A DNA stretch of 64,000 bases. Source: an uncultured Prevotella sp. (GTDB lineage: Bacteria > Bacteroidota > Bacteroidia > Bacteroidales > Bacteroidaceae). The stretch is taken from assembly GCA_934254985.1 (NCBI GenBank), contig CAKQMS010000005.1:61144-125143 (forward strand). Reading direction: 5' to 3'. Under the pieces are notes generated by a model. That model was not told where the DNA came from. It worked only from the letters and a program-made list of their open reading frames with translations, and did not search any database. Below are positions 51,605 through 61,657 of the stretch, in pieces. Every line of letters starts with the position of its first letter. The stretch's first letter is position 1. The position numbers were made by a program, and so were the translations under genes.

Positions 51605-53377
51605 TTACTCCGCAGAAAAATCTGCCACCATCTTTCTATACATGGTATACAAGCGAGTGCGGGAGATGAATCCTGTAAGCTTGTTGTTGATGTCGACGAT
51701 AGGAAGATATTCGGCATTACTACGTTCGAATTTCTTCATAACCAGTTCCATAGGTTCGTTGGTATAGAGCACTGCAGGAACATGCGACATGAGCTGGCTA
51801 ACATTAAACTTGTTGTATAGCTCGGTGCGGAATACGATATGACGTATTTTTGTGATATCAATATCGCCAAGCAGTCTTCCGCCAACATCAAGTACAGGGA
51901 TGAAGTCAGTCTGGCTTCGGCTGATTACATTCACCAACTTGCCCAATGGCATGTCTGGAGCCACGCTGATATAATCCTTCTCGATGATGCTATCCATACT
52001 CATCAACGTGAGCACAGCACGGTCGGTATGGTGGGTGATGAGTTTGCCCTGACGAGCCAAACGCATGGCGTAGATGCTATGAGGCTCGAAGATGCTTATA
52101 CCCATTACTGAAACTACAGAAACGATAATCAATGGTACGAATAGGGCATAGCCACCCGTGATTTCTGCAATAAGGAAGATACCTGTTAGCGGAGCATGCA
52201 TAACGCCTGCCATAACGCCTGCCATACCAAGAAGAGTGAAGTTCTTTTCTGGTACGTATACGCCTATTTGGTACATATTCCAAAGGCGAGCAAAGAGGAA
52301 ACCGCCAAAACCTCCGATAAACAATGAAGGTGCAAAGGTACCACCACAACCTCCAGCTCCGTTGGTACATGATGTTGCAAAGACTTTGGTAAGCAATACC
52401 AACGCTATATATACCACAAGCAAATTGCCATGACCATAGAATAGAGATTTGTCTAACAGCTGATTCCAATCAGCCTCTGTTGTTCCGTTGAGCAATATGT
52501 TGATAGCAGAATAGCCTTCACCATAGAGTGCTGGAAACAGGAAGATGAGCGAACTAAGCATTACTCCACCAACAGCCAATTTGCCGTATGGATGTCTCTT
52601 CATCTTGGCAAAGATGCCTTCGCAGAACGTCATGGTGCGGATGAAGTAGAGACTTATAAAGGCGCAGAACAATCCTAACAACACGCATGCTGGTAGGCGA
52701 TCTACTTGCCATGCACTATCCATAACGAAGGTGAAGAGAGATTTTCCACCCATCAAAGCCCAAGTGAAAACATTGGCTGTGATGCTGGCAACAAGGATTG
52801 GCAATAGAGATGCCATGGTGAGATCAACCATCAGCACTTCAAGAGTAAACACCAATCCGGCAATAGGAGCCTTAAAGATTCCTGCTATGGCTGCAGCTGC
52901 ACCACATCCTACGAGCAACATCATGGTCTTGTTGTCTATCTTGAACAGCTGACCAAGGTTTGAACCTATGGCAGAACCTGTCAATACAATAGGTGCCTCA
53001 GCACCTACAGAACCACCAAAGCCGATGGTGATGGCTGATGCTATCACAGACGACCAGCAGTTGTGTGGCTTAAGATGCGAACGCTTTGAGGATATGGCAT
53101 ATAGTATTCGGGTGATACCATGCGAGATATTATCCCTAACAACGTAGCGTACGAAAAGGGATGTGAGGTAAATACCAATAACTGGGAATACAAGATATAG
53201 CCAGTTGAAAGAGTTAACTTCGAAGCCCTCGGTGAGGATGGCTTGTATCTGATGAATAAGTGTATGAAGAATGTAGGCAGCGAAAGAGGCCAATATACCT
53301 ATGATAAAAGCCAAGATGAGTAGCATCTGACGATCGGTCAGATGTTTTTCTTTCCATGCCAATATCTTTGTAAACAA
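51605..53377 (-). CDS. ClC-family chloride channel/antiporter with CBS domains
   Basis: A 590-residue membrane protein. The ClC core (about 20-425) has GGSVGAEAPIVL, with the gating Glu127, and GAGGCGGTFAPSLFIGG as selectivity-filter blocks. Two C-terminal CBS domains (about 450-580: SVAPDMPLGKLVNVISRSQTDFIPVLD and TNEPMELVMKKFERSNAEYLPIVD, each shown in part) could sense nucleotides. It transports chloride or fluoride-like anions, possibly with proton exchange. The best full-length start is the TTG at 53377; the first ATG (53326) would remove an amphipathic N-terminal stretch. It lies 80 bp after the Sua5-like gene. Confidence 0.9.
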   Translation of the reverse strand: MFTKILAWKEKHLTDRQMLLILAFIIGILASFAAYILHTLIHQIQAILTEGFEVNSFNWLYLVFPVIGIYLTSLFVRYVVRDNISHGITRILYAISSKRSHLKPHNCWSSVIASAITIGFGGSVGAEAPIVLTGSAIGSNLGQLFKIDNKTMMLLVGCGAAAAIAGIFKAPIAGLVFTLEVLMVDLTMASLLPILVASITANVFTWALMGGKSLFTFVMDSAWQVDRLPACVLLGLFCAFISLYFIRTMTFCEGIFAKMKRHPYGKLAVGGVMLSSLIFLFPALYGEGYSAINILLNGTTEADWNQLLDKSLFYGHGNLLVVYIALVLLTKVFATSCTNGAGGCGGTFAPSLFIGGFGGFLFARLWNMYQIGVYVPEKNFTLLGMAGVMAGVMHAPLTGIFLIAEITGGYALFVPLIIVSVVSVMGISIFEPHSIYAMRLARQGKLITHHTDRAVLTLMSMDSIIEKDYISVAPDMPLGKLVNVISRSQTDFIPVLDVGGRLLGDIDITKIRHIVFRTELYNKFNVSQLMSHVPAVLYTNEPMELVMKKFERSNAEYLPIVDINNKLTGFISRTRLYTMYRKMVADFSAE

Positions 53378-53457
53378 GGTTGCGAGTTTTTATTAATTAA
53401 TACCTATTATATATATAACTCTCTTTGGTTTAGGAATAAGTTTCCTATTACAGAAAC

Positions 53458-54027
53458 TTATTTCCTTATGATAGAAACCACGCCATTGCGATCAAGCTTG
53501 ATGATGCTTGATGGAGTGTGAGGCTTGTGTTCCTGGCGACGAGTCCAGCAAACATAGTCTACAGCATCTAAAATCTCCTGACTGATATCGCAATAGTTTT
53601 GTGCAGCTGGTTCGCCACTAATGTTAGCACTTGTGCTAACGATGGCTTTCTGGAATCTGTAGCAAAGTTCTTTAGAGAATGCCTCTTTTGTGATGCGCAT
53701 AGCTATAGAACCATCTTCTGCTATAAGATTTGGTGCAAGGTTTACTGCATCGTCGAGGATTACGGTAGTAGGCTTTTCAGACAACTCAAAGATATCCCAT
53801 GCTACGTTTGGCACATTGCGCACGTATCTCTGCAAACGAGAGTCGCTATCTACCAAGCATATCAACGCTTTAGAATCGTCTCTATGCTTTATTTTATAAA
53901 CTTTTGCTACAGCCTCAGGGTTTGTAGCATCGCAGCCTATTCCCCAAACAGTATCAGTAGGGTAGAGGATGACTCCACCCTTGCGCATTGTCTCTACTGC
54001 ATTTCTAATATCGTCTTCTGTTTTCAC
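53458..54027 (-). CDS. Sua5/YrdC-type L-threonylcarbamoyladenylate synthase
   Basis: A 189-residue YrdC-fold protein that makes threonylcarbamoyl-AMP for the t6A37 modification of tRNA. Motifs include GGVILYPTDTVWGIGCDA, KIKHRDDSKALI, the RI-x2-E substrate loop and IVSTSANISGEPA. It has the short TsaC-like form without a Sua5 C-terminal domain. It has a full promoter divergent from fmt and probably co-transcribes the ClC gene. A YciO-like role is an alternative. Confidence 0.88.
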   Translation of the reverse strand: MKTEDDIRNAVETMRKGGVILYPTDTVWGIGCDATNPEAVAKVYKIKHRDDSKALICLVDSDSRLQRYVRNVPNVAWDIFELSEKPTTVILDDAVNLAPNLIAEDGSIAMRITKEAFSKELCYRFQKAIVSTSANISGEPAAQNYCDISQEILDAVDYVCWTRRQEHKPHTPSSIIKLDRNGVVSIIRK

Positions 54028-54082
54028 AATCTTTTTCCTCTTATATTGTTGCGTAAATAAATTATCTTATATAAATATAATG

Positions 54083-54113
54083 CAAAGATAGCTCAATTAG
54101 ACGACATAACAAA
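54083..54113 (-). promoter_or_regulatory. Promoter of the Sua5-like/ClC transcript
   Basis: On the minus strand TTTG (54113-54110), a 19-bp spacer and TATCTTTG (54090-54083) match the full consensus. The leader is about 52 nt. Confidence 0.82.
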
Positions 54114-54133
54114 AGAAAAACCTTTTTATTTCT

Positions 54134-54164
54134 TTTGCTATTTCGGCTATTTATGTTAACTTTG
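54134..54164 (+). promoter_or_regulatory. Promoter of fmt (near-leaderless)
   Basis: TTTG (54134-54137), a 19-bp spacer and TAACTTTG (54157-54164) match the full consensus. The box ends only 7 bp before the fmt ATG, so the transcript should start within a few bases of the start codon. Confidence 0.8.
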
Positions 54165-54171
54165 CCTTTAT

Positions 54172-55122
54172 ATGGAAAAGAAAGATTTGAGAATAGTGTT
54201 TATGGGAACCCCTGAGTTTGCTGTAGGCACATTAAGTAAATTGGTTGAAGGCGGATATAATGTTGTTGCCGTTGTTACTCAACCAGATAAGCCTGTTGGC
54301 CGTCATCAAGACACATTGCAACCTTCTGAAGTTAAGAAGTATGCTTTGGAACATGGTCTGCCTGTGCTTCAGCCTGTAAAAATGAAGGATCCAGCTTTTG
54401 TGGAAGAGTTGGCTTCGTATAAAGCTGATTTGCAGGTTGTGGTAGCGTTCCGTATGTTGCCAGAGGTGGTGTGGGCAATGCCAAAGTATGGTACATTCAA
54501 TGTACATGCTGCATTGCTACCTAAATATCGTGGCGCGGCTCCAATTAACTGGACTGTGATAAATGGTGAGACAGAGACTGGTGTGACAACTTTCTTCCTC
54601 GACCATGATATCGATACCGGAAGAATCATCGACCGCAAGACTTTCCAAATTCCTGATGATGCCGATGTTGAATATGTATACGATGGACTTATGGTTCTTG
54701 GTGCAGAGTTGGCTTTGGAAACTGTAGACAAGGTGATAGCTGGCGATGGTGTTGTAGAGTCGAAAGAACAATCGGAATATGCCGGTGATGCTGAATTGCC
54801 TGTTGCCCCTAAGATTTTTAAAGAGACATGCGAGATTAATTGGAATCAGCCTGCAAAGAAAGTTTATGATTTTGTTAGAGGTCTGTCGCCATATCCTGGA
54901 GCATGGGGAAATGTTGTGCTCAACGATAAGGAGCTGATGCTGAAGGTTTTCAAAACACAGAAGACTGATAAGGCTACATCGCTCGCTCCTGGTGAACTCT
55001 TTGCAGAAAAGGGACATCTATATGTTAGTTGTGCTGATAGTCTGCTTGAAATCTTGCATCTGCAGCAATCGGGAAAGAAGCGTATGAGTGCTAAAGACTT
55101 TATTAATGGTCAAAGACTATAA
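54172..55122 (+). CDS. fmt: Methionyl-tRNA formyltransferase
   Basis: A 316-residue enzyme that formylates initiator Met-tRNA using 10-formyl-THF. The N-terminal catalytic domain has MGTPEFAVGTL, NVHAALLPKYRGAAPINW (Asn110, His112) and the catalytic Asp148 in LDHDIDTG. The C-terminal OB-like tRNA-binding domain follows from about 210 (INWNQPAKKVYDFVRGLSPYPGAW). No conserved translation partner such as def is adjacent. The promoter position implies a near-leaderless mRNA. Confidence 0.95.
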   Translation: MEKKDLRIVFMGTPEFAVGTLSKLVEGGYNVVAVVTQPDKPVGRHQDTLQPSEVKKYALEHGLPVLQPVKMKDPAFVEELASYKADLQVVVAFRMLPEVVWAMPKYGTFNVHAALLPKYRGAAPINWTVINGETETGVTTFFLDHDIDTGRIIDRKTFQIPDDADVEYVYDGLMVLGAELALETVDKVIAGDGVVESKEQSEYAGDAELPVAPKIFKETCEINWNQPAKKVYDFVRGLSPYPGAWGNVVLNDKELMLKVFKTQKTDKATSLAPGELFAEKGHLYVSCADSLLEILHLQQSGKKRMSAKDFINGQRL

Positions 55123-55179
55123 TACACATTATCTATATTATACTTTATTATATATATAAAAGTATAGCAATAAGTATAT

Positions 55180-55229
55180 AACTAAAAAGAGCTATTTGGA
55201 ATACGAGTTCCAAATAGCTCTTTTTAGTT
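55180..55229. terminator. Bidirectional terminator between fmt and the HAD gene
   Basis: Perfect 21-bp arms (55180-55200 and 55209-55229) surround an 8-nt loop. The 3' arm ends in TTTTTAGTT on both strands. Confidence 0.9.
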
Positions 55230-55252
55230 GTATTTATAAATGCAGATTTGCT

Positions 55253-55684
55253 TTATCCAAACTGCCACCAATGTTTCTTCTTTGGGATATCTTTTTCATA
55301 GACTTTACCAAATGACTCTTGAATTACTTGCTCAAGAGTCTTATTGTTTTTTATCATCTGATAGATAGTTCCCCAGTCAGGCAATCCACCGACCATTCTG
55401 TCGTCGATGAATAAATCTGCCTTTATCTTTCTTGAGAATTGTTGATTCTTTGTGATATTCTCCTCAGGAAAGTCTTTGTTTATAGCCCAAAACTCTACAC
55501 CTCTCTCCTTACACCAGTTGATGGCGTCATCAAGAAGTCTACCTTCGCGGCATGTCCACAATATCAGGCGATGTCTGTCTTGGATAAGCATTTTCAGAGT
55601 TTCGGTGGCGAACATTCGTTCGTCACCAATCTCTGGATATCTGTTTTCAACTATTGTTCCGTCGAAATCAACAGCTATGGTCAT
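55253..55684 (-). CDS. Small HAD-superfamily hydrolase (BT0820-like)
   Basis: A 143-residue HAD protein with the motif I DFDGTI (nucleophile Asp6, acid Asp8), LILWTCREGRLLDDAI and DLFIDDRMVGGLPDW as the motif III/IV region. It is a probable phosphatase with no large cap domain. Bacteroides homologues of this type often sit beside capsule genes, as here after the Wzc-like gene. The substrate is unknown; a sugar phosphate is plausible. Confidence 0.82.
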   Translation of the reverse strand: MTIAVDFDGTIVENRYPEIGDERMFATETLKMLIQDRHRLILWTCREGRLLDDAINWCKERGVEFWAINKDFPEENITKNQQFSRKIKADLFIDDRMVGGLPDWGTIYQMIKNNKTLEQVIQESFGKVYEKDIPKKKHWWQFG

Positions 55685-55705
55685 ATTGATTTTTTAGATA
55701 ATGAA

Positions 55706-58246
55706 TTATAACTTTATAGAATTGTCATTCTTGTTGCCATAGTGCGAATTACTATAGTTGCCGTATGATCCATATGTACCATATGAACTGTATGTACCGT
55801 AAGAGCCATAGCTATGTTTGTTGTAACGAGCATAGCGACCATACTTGCCATAGTTTCCGTAGCCATAATAGTATCCATTCTTTTTCTTCGACATGTCGAT
55901 ACCATTAAGCGCAATGCACATATTCTTGAGCTTGCTGCTTGCAGCCAAACTGTTGACGAGTTCAAAGCTCTCTTTTGCTGTATAGTCTTCGCGGCAGACG
56001 TAGACAGTAAGATCAGAGATACGGCTAATCTGCAATGTATCGGTAACAAGACCAACAGGAGCTGTATCGATGATGATATAATCATACATTTCTTGCAGAT
56101 GCTGAGATATCTCATCAAGAGAGTGGCGTGTGACTAACTCTGCTGGGTTTGGAGGAATAGGTCCTGCCATAAGCAAGTCGAGATTGTCATTAACTCCTGA
56201 TGGGAGAATTTGTTGTCTGATATCGTCCTTTGTAGGGTGTTCTTTTACGATAAGATTGGTGATACCATGTACTCTATCGTTGATTTCAAACAACTGTGCC
56301 AGTCGAGGCTTACGGATGTCGAGACCAACGAGAATAACCTTCTTGCCGAGCAATGCGAAACTTACTGCAAGATTGGATGCAGTAAAGGTTTTACCTTCAC
56401 CAGATGTTGTTGATGTAAAGAGGATGCTCTTTTCGCCTTCTTTAAGCATAAACTGGATGTTGGTACGCATAGAACGGAAAATCTCTTCCATCAAGCTGTT
56501 TGTATTCTCGTGAACTACGATGTCTGCCTTTTGCTTTGCAGAGTCGTTGGCAACAGCAATATCTGCAATGATAGGCAATTTTGTCAACGATGATACATCC
56601 TCGTGACCCTCGATCTTATAGCGGAAGAACTGGAGGATGAATATGATACCTGAAGGAATGGCGATACCGAGAACCAATGCTATAAGCAAGATGATTGAAC
56701 CCTTAGGGCTAACCTTGCCTTCGATAGCAGGATTATCGATGAGCTTACCCTTGTCGGCTGTTGCTGCTAATGAGATAGAGTTCTCCTCACGTTTCTGCAA
56801 GAGCATAAGATACAAACCTGACATCACCTCCTGACGACGACCAATCTGTGTGAGCATGCGCTCCTGTTCTGGTGTAGACTGGAGTTGACCCTGATAGAGT
56901 TGGTATTGTGAGTTTACTGCATCACGCTGTATCTCAACAGAGCGGCGAGCCTGTTGCATAGCTCTACGTATGCTTGATCTGAGGTCGTCGAGCTGTGCGG
57001 TAAGAGGTGTTACAGTAGGTGAATTCTCACTTGCACTCTTCAACAAGCGATTTCTCTGCAATACAATATCGTTATATGTCTTAATGAGGTTGGTTGCAGC
57101 AATATCAGTAAGACCAACGTTTGAAGGAAGCGTTTGGTATTTGTTTTCAGAATGGTTCATGAACTCGTTGATGCTATTGAGAAGTTCAATCTGTGTGTTT
57201 GCATCTGTAAGTTTCTGAGTATACTGCGATGCATCTTTGATTGCTTGGTCTGCATTTAGCTTCAGTTCAACCATCTTGTGAGCTTTCTTGTAGCTTTCAA
57301 GTTCACCTTCTGTGTTGCCCAATTCTGCATTGATTTTCTCCAAACGACCATTGATGAACTCCTCTGTTCTGATGGCAATCTCGTTCTTGTCATCGTTTGC
57401 CTGACGGTTGTAACAGAATACCAACTGACGAAGATAATCCAAAGCACGCTGTTGGTTCTCGTCCTTAAGAACGAGCTGTGCGATGGTTGTCATCTTGCTT
57501 GTCTGAGATACCTCAAGGTTTGCAACATATTTATATGACGCAACCTTTGGAGAATTGATTATAACCTTTAAGTCTTCGCCATCTTCCATAGGCTCGTTGG
57601 CAGTAGCCTTGAAGGTAAGTATACCAGCACGTGTGCCGATAGTAGCAGGAAGCTTATTGATAGTTCTATCTATAGAATAAGGACCCTCTGCATCTGTTTC
57701 CTCTACAGGCACATAGTAAGTACCAGTTACATGATATTTACCATCAGTCTTAGTAATTTTAAGATTGATGCTTGTGTTGAGCTTCTCAAGGTGTGGCGCA
57801 TCTACGTCAACTTCGATAGGATTGGTCTTGTAGAGTAGACGATACTTTACCTTACCTTTTTTATAATAGTTGACATATAACTTCAAATCTCTGATTGCTT
57901 CTTCTGCAATAGAGTAAGAATTCAGTATTTCTACCTCGTTTTCAATACCATTTGAATTACTCATCAAACCCAATGTGCTACTGGTGTTGAGCAACATGTT
58001 GCCATAACGGCTACTCTTCTGACTGTCGTTGTCTTTGATAAGCAACTTAGTACTTGCCTTATATACAGGAGTGGCATAGCGAAGGTAAACCGCTGCCAAA
58101 CCTATACATACGACCAAAGAAAGTAGATACCATTTCCAATTAAGGATAAGGGTTGTGTAAATGGTAGCGAAATCGATGGATGATTTTTCTTCAGTCTCTG
58201 AACTGTTGTAAGAAGCGTCAATTTCAAGTTTCTTGTTTTCTTCCAT
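55706..58246 (-). CDS. Wzc-like tyrosine autokinase for exopolysaccharide chain-length control
   Basis: An 846-residue inner-membrane protein. A Wzz domain (membrane segment at about 38-56, then TPVYKASTKLLIKD) leads to a long periplasmic coiled coil (about 270-480), a second membrane segment (about 525-545) and a cytoplasmic BY-kinase. Kinase motifs are Walker A TSGEGKT (Lys619), Walker A' VILVGLDIRKPR and Walker B YIIIDTAP. The last 60 residues contain 16 tyrosines in GSYGTY-like repeats, the expected autophosphorylation cluster. It regulates polymer length and export. The matching export porin gene is not in the window. Confidence 0.92.
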   Translation of the reverse strand: MEENKKLEIDASYNSSETEEKSSIDFATIYTTLILNWKWYLLSLVVCIGLAAVYLRYATPVYKASTKLLIKDNDSQKSSRYGNMLLNTSSTLGLMSNSNGIENEVEILNSYSIAEEAIRDLKLYVNYYKKGKVKYRLLYKTNPIEVDVDAPHLEKLNTSINLKITKTDGKYHVTGTYYVPVEETDAEGPYSIDRTINKLPATIGTRAGILTFKATANEPMEDGEDLKVIINSPKVASYKYVANLEVSQTSKMTTIAQLVLKDENQQRALDYLRQLVFCYNRQANDDKNEIAIRTEEFINGRLEKINAELGNTEGELESYKKAHKMVELKLNADQAIKDASQYTQKLTDANTQIELLNSINEFMNHSENKYQTLPSNVGLTDIAATNLIKTYNDIVLQRNRLLKSASENSPTVTPLTAQLDDLRSSIRRAMQQARRSVEIQRDAVNSQYQLYQGQLQSTPEQERMLTQIGRRQEVMSGLYLMLLQKREENSISLAATADKGKLIDNPAIEGKVSPKGSIILLIALVLGIAIPSGIIFILQFFRYKIEGHEDVSSLTKLPIIADIAVANDSAKQKADIVVHENTNSLMEEIFRSMRTNIQFMLKEGEKSILFTSTTSGEGKTFTASNLAVSFALLGKKVILVGLDIRKPRLAQLFEINDRVHGITNLIVKEHPTKDDIRQQILPSGVNDNLDLLMAGPIPPNPAELVTRHSLDEISQHLQEMYDYIIIDTAPVGLVTDTLQISRISDLTVYVCREDYTAKESFELVNSLAASSKLKNMCIALNGIDMSKKKNGYYYGYGNYGKYGRYARYNKHSYGSYGTYSSYGTYGSYGNYSNSHYGNKNDNSIKL

Positions 58247-58270
58247 TTTTCTTTTTATGTCATTATATTA

Positions 58271-59140
58271 TTATTCAGTTAATCTGAGAAGGTATTGACC
58301 GTATTCGTTCTTTATCATTGGCTTAGCCAATTCTTTAAGTTGGTCGGCAGTAATCCATCCCTTCTTGAAAGCTATCTCTTCGAGACAAGCCACTTTCAGT
58401 CCCTGTCGCTTTTCGATAACTTCTATAAATGTACTTGCTTCGCTCAGGCTGTCGTGAGTGCCTGTGTCAAGCCATGCAAAACCACGTTGTAGAGTTCTAA
58501 CCTTAAGATTCTTTTGTTTAAGATACTCTTGGTTTACTGTTGTTATCTCAAGTTCGCCTCGTGCGCTTGGTTTTATGTTTTTAGCAATCTTTACTACGCT
58601 GTTTGGATAGAAATAGAGTCCTACAACAGCATAGTTGCTCTTAGGATGCTCTGGCTTTTCTTCTATGCTTAAGCAATTGCCTTTGTCATCAAATTCAGCA
58701 ACTCCATATCTCTCAGGGTCATTGACATAATAGCCGAATACGCTGGCTTTACCATTCTTTGCAGCTTCTACGCTATCTTTGAGCAATGCACTAAAGCCTG
58801 CACCATAGAATATATTGTCGCCCAAAACAAGGCATGCATCATCGTCGCCTATGAAGTCTTCACCTATTATAAATGCTTGAGCTAATCCGTCAGGACTTGG
58901 CTGTTCGGCATATGATATATTCAAACCTATGTCTTCGCCTGTGCCAAGCAAACGCTTAAAACCAGGAAGATCGTAAGGTGTAGATATTACCAAGATATCA
59001 CGGATGCCTGCAAGCATCAATACCGACAAGGGATAATAAATCATCGGCTTGTCGAATATTGGTATCAATTGTTTGCTGATACCTTTTGTTATTGGATAGA
59101 GGCGAGTTCCTGAACCACCTGCTAAGATAATTCCTTTCAT
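58271..59140 (-). CDS. rfbA: Glucose-1-phosphate thymidylyltransferase
   Basis: A 289-residue nucleotidyltransferase that makes dTDP-glucose, the first step towards dTDP-rhamnose. It has the signature [44 protein letters not shown] and the [19 protein letters not shown] block. It sits between the glycosylphosphotransferase and Wzc-like genes, consistent with a rhamnose-containing exopolysaccharide. rfbD is about 10 kb away in another operon. Confidence 0.96.
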   Translation of the reverse strand: MKGIILAGGSGTRLYPITKGISKQLIPIFDKPMIYYPLSVLMLAGIRDILVISTPYDLPGFKRLLGTGEDIGLNISYAEQPSPDGLAQAFIIGEDFIGDDDACLVLGDNIFYGAGFSALLKDSVEAAKNGKASVFGYYVNDPERYGVAEFDDKGNCLSIEEKPEHPKSNYAVVGLYFYPNSVVKIAKNIKPSARGELEITTVNQEYLKQKNLKVRTLQRGFAWLDTGTHDSLSEASTFIEVIEKRQGLKVACLEEIAFKKGWITADQLKELAKPMIKNEYGQYLLRLTE

Positions 59141-59184
59141 ATTTTTATATATAATGAATTGTTGTATGATTCTTTTGCTGAGTT

Positions 59185-60675
59185 TTAATATGCGTTTTTG
59201 TCTGGGATGATAACGGATTTCGCAGTTAAGAATATAATCTTAATGTCGAGCCAGAAAGACCAATTCTCAATATACCAAATGTCGCGTTTGATACGTTCTT
59301 CCATTTGCCAAACTTCTTTTGTCTCGCCTCTGTATCCTGTAACCTGTGCCCAACCTGTGATGCCTGGTTTGCAGAAGTGGCGAACCATATACTTATCAAT
59401 TATTTGGCTATACATCTCTGTATGCTTAAGCATGTGTGGACGTGGTCCGACAATACTCATATCACCTTTCAGAACATTGATAAATTGTGGAAGCTCATCA
59501 ATGTTTGTCTTGCGCATGAAGTTACCAAAGGCAAATTTTCTTGGGTCGTTCTTTGTTGCCTGTATTTTATCGGCATCTGCGTTAACATGCATTGAACGGA
59601 ACTTGATACAATCAAAGTTTCTACCATCCGAACCTGTTCTTGCTTGCTTGAAGAAGATTGGACCTGGGCTCTGAAGCTTTATTATCAATGCAATGATAGG
59701 TAAGAATGGTAATAGGCATAGACAAACGCAACCACTAAATACAATATCGAAGGCTCTCTTAAGAGCATAGTTCTGAATCTCAAGAAGTGGCTCCTTGCGG
59801 TTTGTGTATAATCTAAATTCTCCTAACTGTTCTGGTTTTAAATTCAACTGATAGTTGCCAAACTGTCTTGGAACATAGTGGAAATGAATGACATTCTTGT
59901 CGCAGAAATGCATAATGCGTTTAATTTCTTCGTTTTCGCTATGCGACAAACAGCAGAATATTTCTTGTACACCAGAGAGCTGGAAGTTCTTAGATTTGAT
60001 GTTATTGTTATTTATAAGCTCTTCAGAAAGTTCTTTTTTATCGTTCTCTGATACTAGTAGAGATCTTTCCATGAGGTTGTTTAAGTCAGACATGGAACCC
60101 AATCTAACAAAATTAGAACTTACACCTGCAATATTGTTGTCGGCAAAATAACCAATCACGCGATAACCTGTTGACATATCTTCCATCAACTTGTTATAAA
60201 TCTCTGCATTGGCATAGTCGTTACCTATAAATATAACACTTGTGATATTACCTCCTGATTTTCTGTAGAACTTGAGTAAGCTGTGTTCTGCATATCTTGA
60301 ACATAATATAATGATATGGCAAATAACACTATACAATATCATAAATTCAAATAGACTTCCTCCGTTTGATACCAAACGAAGGCTTAAGAAAAATATCAAT
60401 GCATGCGAATAGGTCAATTTGCACGATTGCTTTACTGCATCCATGAACTTGGTGCTACGAAGATGTAATACTGTAGAGTATTCGCTTTGAGATATAATCA
60501 TGGCAAAGTTTGCCAATATTATAGTAAGTCGTTCGTGGTCAAGAAGATATTGTGGTACGACAGAAGGTGTTAACTTTAGAAAAGTTAACAATATAGCATT
60601 GATGATTACGAAGTCGAATAGAATAACGAGTATCTTAATTAAGTTGCTACCGTTCCTGTTTAAAACTTGTCCCAT
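59185..60675 (-). CDS. Undecaprenyl-phosphate glycosylphosphotransferase
   Basis: A 496-residue membrane protein that starts exopolysaccharide repeat-unit assembly by moving a sugar phosphate onto the lipid carrier. Four N-terminal membrane helices (about 12-130) are followed by a nucleotide-binding-like domain (about 145-290: [20 protein letters not shown]). The C-terminal bacterial sugar transferase domain (about 305-496) has [51 protein letters not shown] and [13 protein letters not shown]. It is the first gene of the block with rfbA, the Wzc-like gene and the HAD gene. Whether the sugar is glucose or galactose is not clear. Confidence 0.92.
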   Translation of the reverse strand: MGQVLNRNGSNLIKILVILFDFVIINAILLTFLKLTPSVVPQYLLDHERLTIILANFAMIISQSEYSTVLHLRSTKFMDAVKQSCKLTYSHALIFFLSLRLVSNGGSLFEFMILYSVICHIIILCSRYAEHSLLKFYRKSGGNITSVIFIGNDYANAEIYNKLMEDMSTGYRVIGYFADNNIAGVSSNFVRLGSMSDLNNLMERSLLVSENDKKELSEELINNNNIKSKNFQLSGVQEIFCCLSHSENEEIKRIMHFCDKNVIHFHYVPRQFGNYQLNLKPEQLGEFRLYTNRKEPLLEIQNYALKRAFDIVFSGCVCLCLLPFLPIIALIIKLQSPGPIFFKQARTGSDGRNFDCIKFRSMHVNADADKIQATKNDPRKFAFGNFMRKTNIDELPQFINVLKGDMSIVGPRPHMLKHTEMYSQIIDKYMVRHFCKPGITGWAQVTGYRGETKEVWQMEERIKRDIWYIENWSFWLDIKIIFLTAKSVIIPDKNAY

Positions 60676-60718
60676 TTATTAATCCGTATTAATTTAAACA
60701 TCGGTTTGAAATTCTCTG

Positions 60719-60726
60719 CAAATTTA
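60719..60726 (-). promoter_or_regulatory. -7 element of the exopolysaccharide block
   Basis: The minus strand reads TAAATTTG (exact TAnnTTTG), 43 bp upstream of the start. At 20 bp spacing the -33 site reads TTTC rather than TTTG. Confidence 0.55.
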
Positions 60727-60854
60727 ACTATATTATTTGAAATAGCGAAATGAGATTCTGATTTTTTTGTACTTTTGTGATAAATCTATGCTTTAATATC
60801 AATAAAGATGGTATTTGAACCAATTTGGACTTTTATAGTTTTATAATAATAAAT

Positions 60855-60885
60855 TTTGAGTTTTGAATTATTTGCATTAATTTTG
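60855..60885 (+). promoter_or_regulatory. Promoter of the 205-residue protein gene
   Basis: TTTG (60855-60858), a 19-bp spacer and TAATTTTG (60878-60885) match the full consensus. The leader is about 40 nt. Confidence 0.78.
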
Positions 60886-60929
60886 CATACGACAATTGTA
60901 TTATTTGAAATATTTTATAGTAAATTATT

Positions 60930-61547
60930 ATGAACTTTATACAGAGATTATTTGGCAAGAAAGGCTCGGAAGAGAAGGCTGGAGGAATGCAAGACTACAT
61001 GACTTTAGTTAGAGTCTATTTCCAAGCATCTATTGCGGCTAATGTAGGAATTACCAATTTGGCAATGGTGCCAGACTTGAGAGTCTTTAAATCTTCTTTT
61101 CATGTTCCAACAGTAAATAACAAATTGGGTGTTGGTGAGAAAAAATATTGTCAGAAGATGATGCAAGAAATCTATGGTACTGATGATAACTTCTTTAAGG
61201 AAATAGATCAAAGCATCAGAAAGAATTGTAGAAAGATGCAAGACGTACAGATTTATCTTCTTCAATTCCAGAATTTTACACAAGATTTGATGATGCTTAC
61301 TGGTAACTTGATGAAGTTTAAGCTTCGTCTTCCATCATTCTTTAAAAAGGCTATCAAGGCAATGACCGAAAAGACCGTTCACGAAATATTTACTAAGAAC
61401 GATTATACAGATGCTAGCGTATTGAAGACTGTAGTGGCTGTACGACAGTATAACAAACGTTTGGGCTTTAGTGAATCGTGGGTGAGCAATTTCGTATATC
61501 AGGTTGTGATGTTGGCTAAAAAGGAACCAAAACAAGCTGAACAATAG
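60930..61547 (+). CDS. Conserved-looking cytoplasmic protein of unknown function
   Basis: A 205-residue basic, mostly helical protein without a signal peptide or membrane segment. It starts MNFIQRLFGKKGSEEKAGG, then shows MTLVRVYFQASIAANVGITN, KLGVGEKKYCQKMMQEIYG and a Lys-rich C-terminus. I do not recognise its family. It has its own promoter and lies 110 bp before the ZapB-like/zapA/rny cluster on the same strand, so a link to division or RNA turnover is only contextual. Confidence 0.75.
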   Translation: MNFIQRLFGKKGSEEKAGGMQDYMTLVRVYFQASIAANVGITNLAMVPDLRVFKSSFHVPTVNNKLGVGEKKYCQKMMQEIYGTDDNFFKEIDQSIRKNCRKMQDVQIYLLQFQNFTQDLMMLTGNLMKFKLRLPSFFKKAIKAMTEKTVHEIFTKNDYTDASVLKTVVAVRQYNKRLGFSESWVSNFVYQVVMLAKKEPKQAEQ

Positions 61548-61607
61548 CAATCTTAAACAAATGGCAAAGATAATTAACATATAAAAATAAAATAATGTGA
61601 AATTATC

Positions 61608-61638
61608 TTGCTGTTATAAAATAAAAATGCTAAATTTG
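61608..61638 (+). promoter_or_regulatory. Promoter of the zapB-like/zapA/rny operon
   Basis: CTTG (TTG at 61608-61610), a 20-bp spacer and TAAATTTG (61631-61638) give a near-consensus promoter about 20 bp before the first ATG. Confidence 0.65.
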
Positions 61639-61657
61639 TAGCCAAATTGAATTTCCT

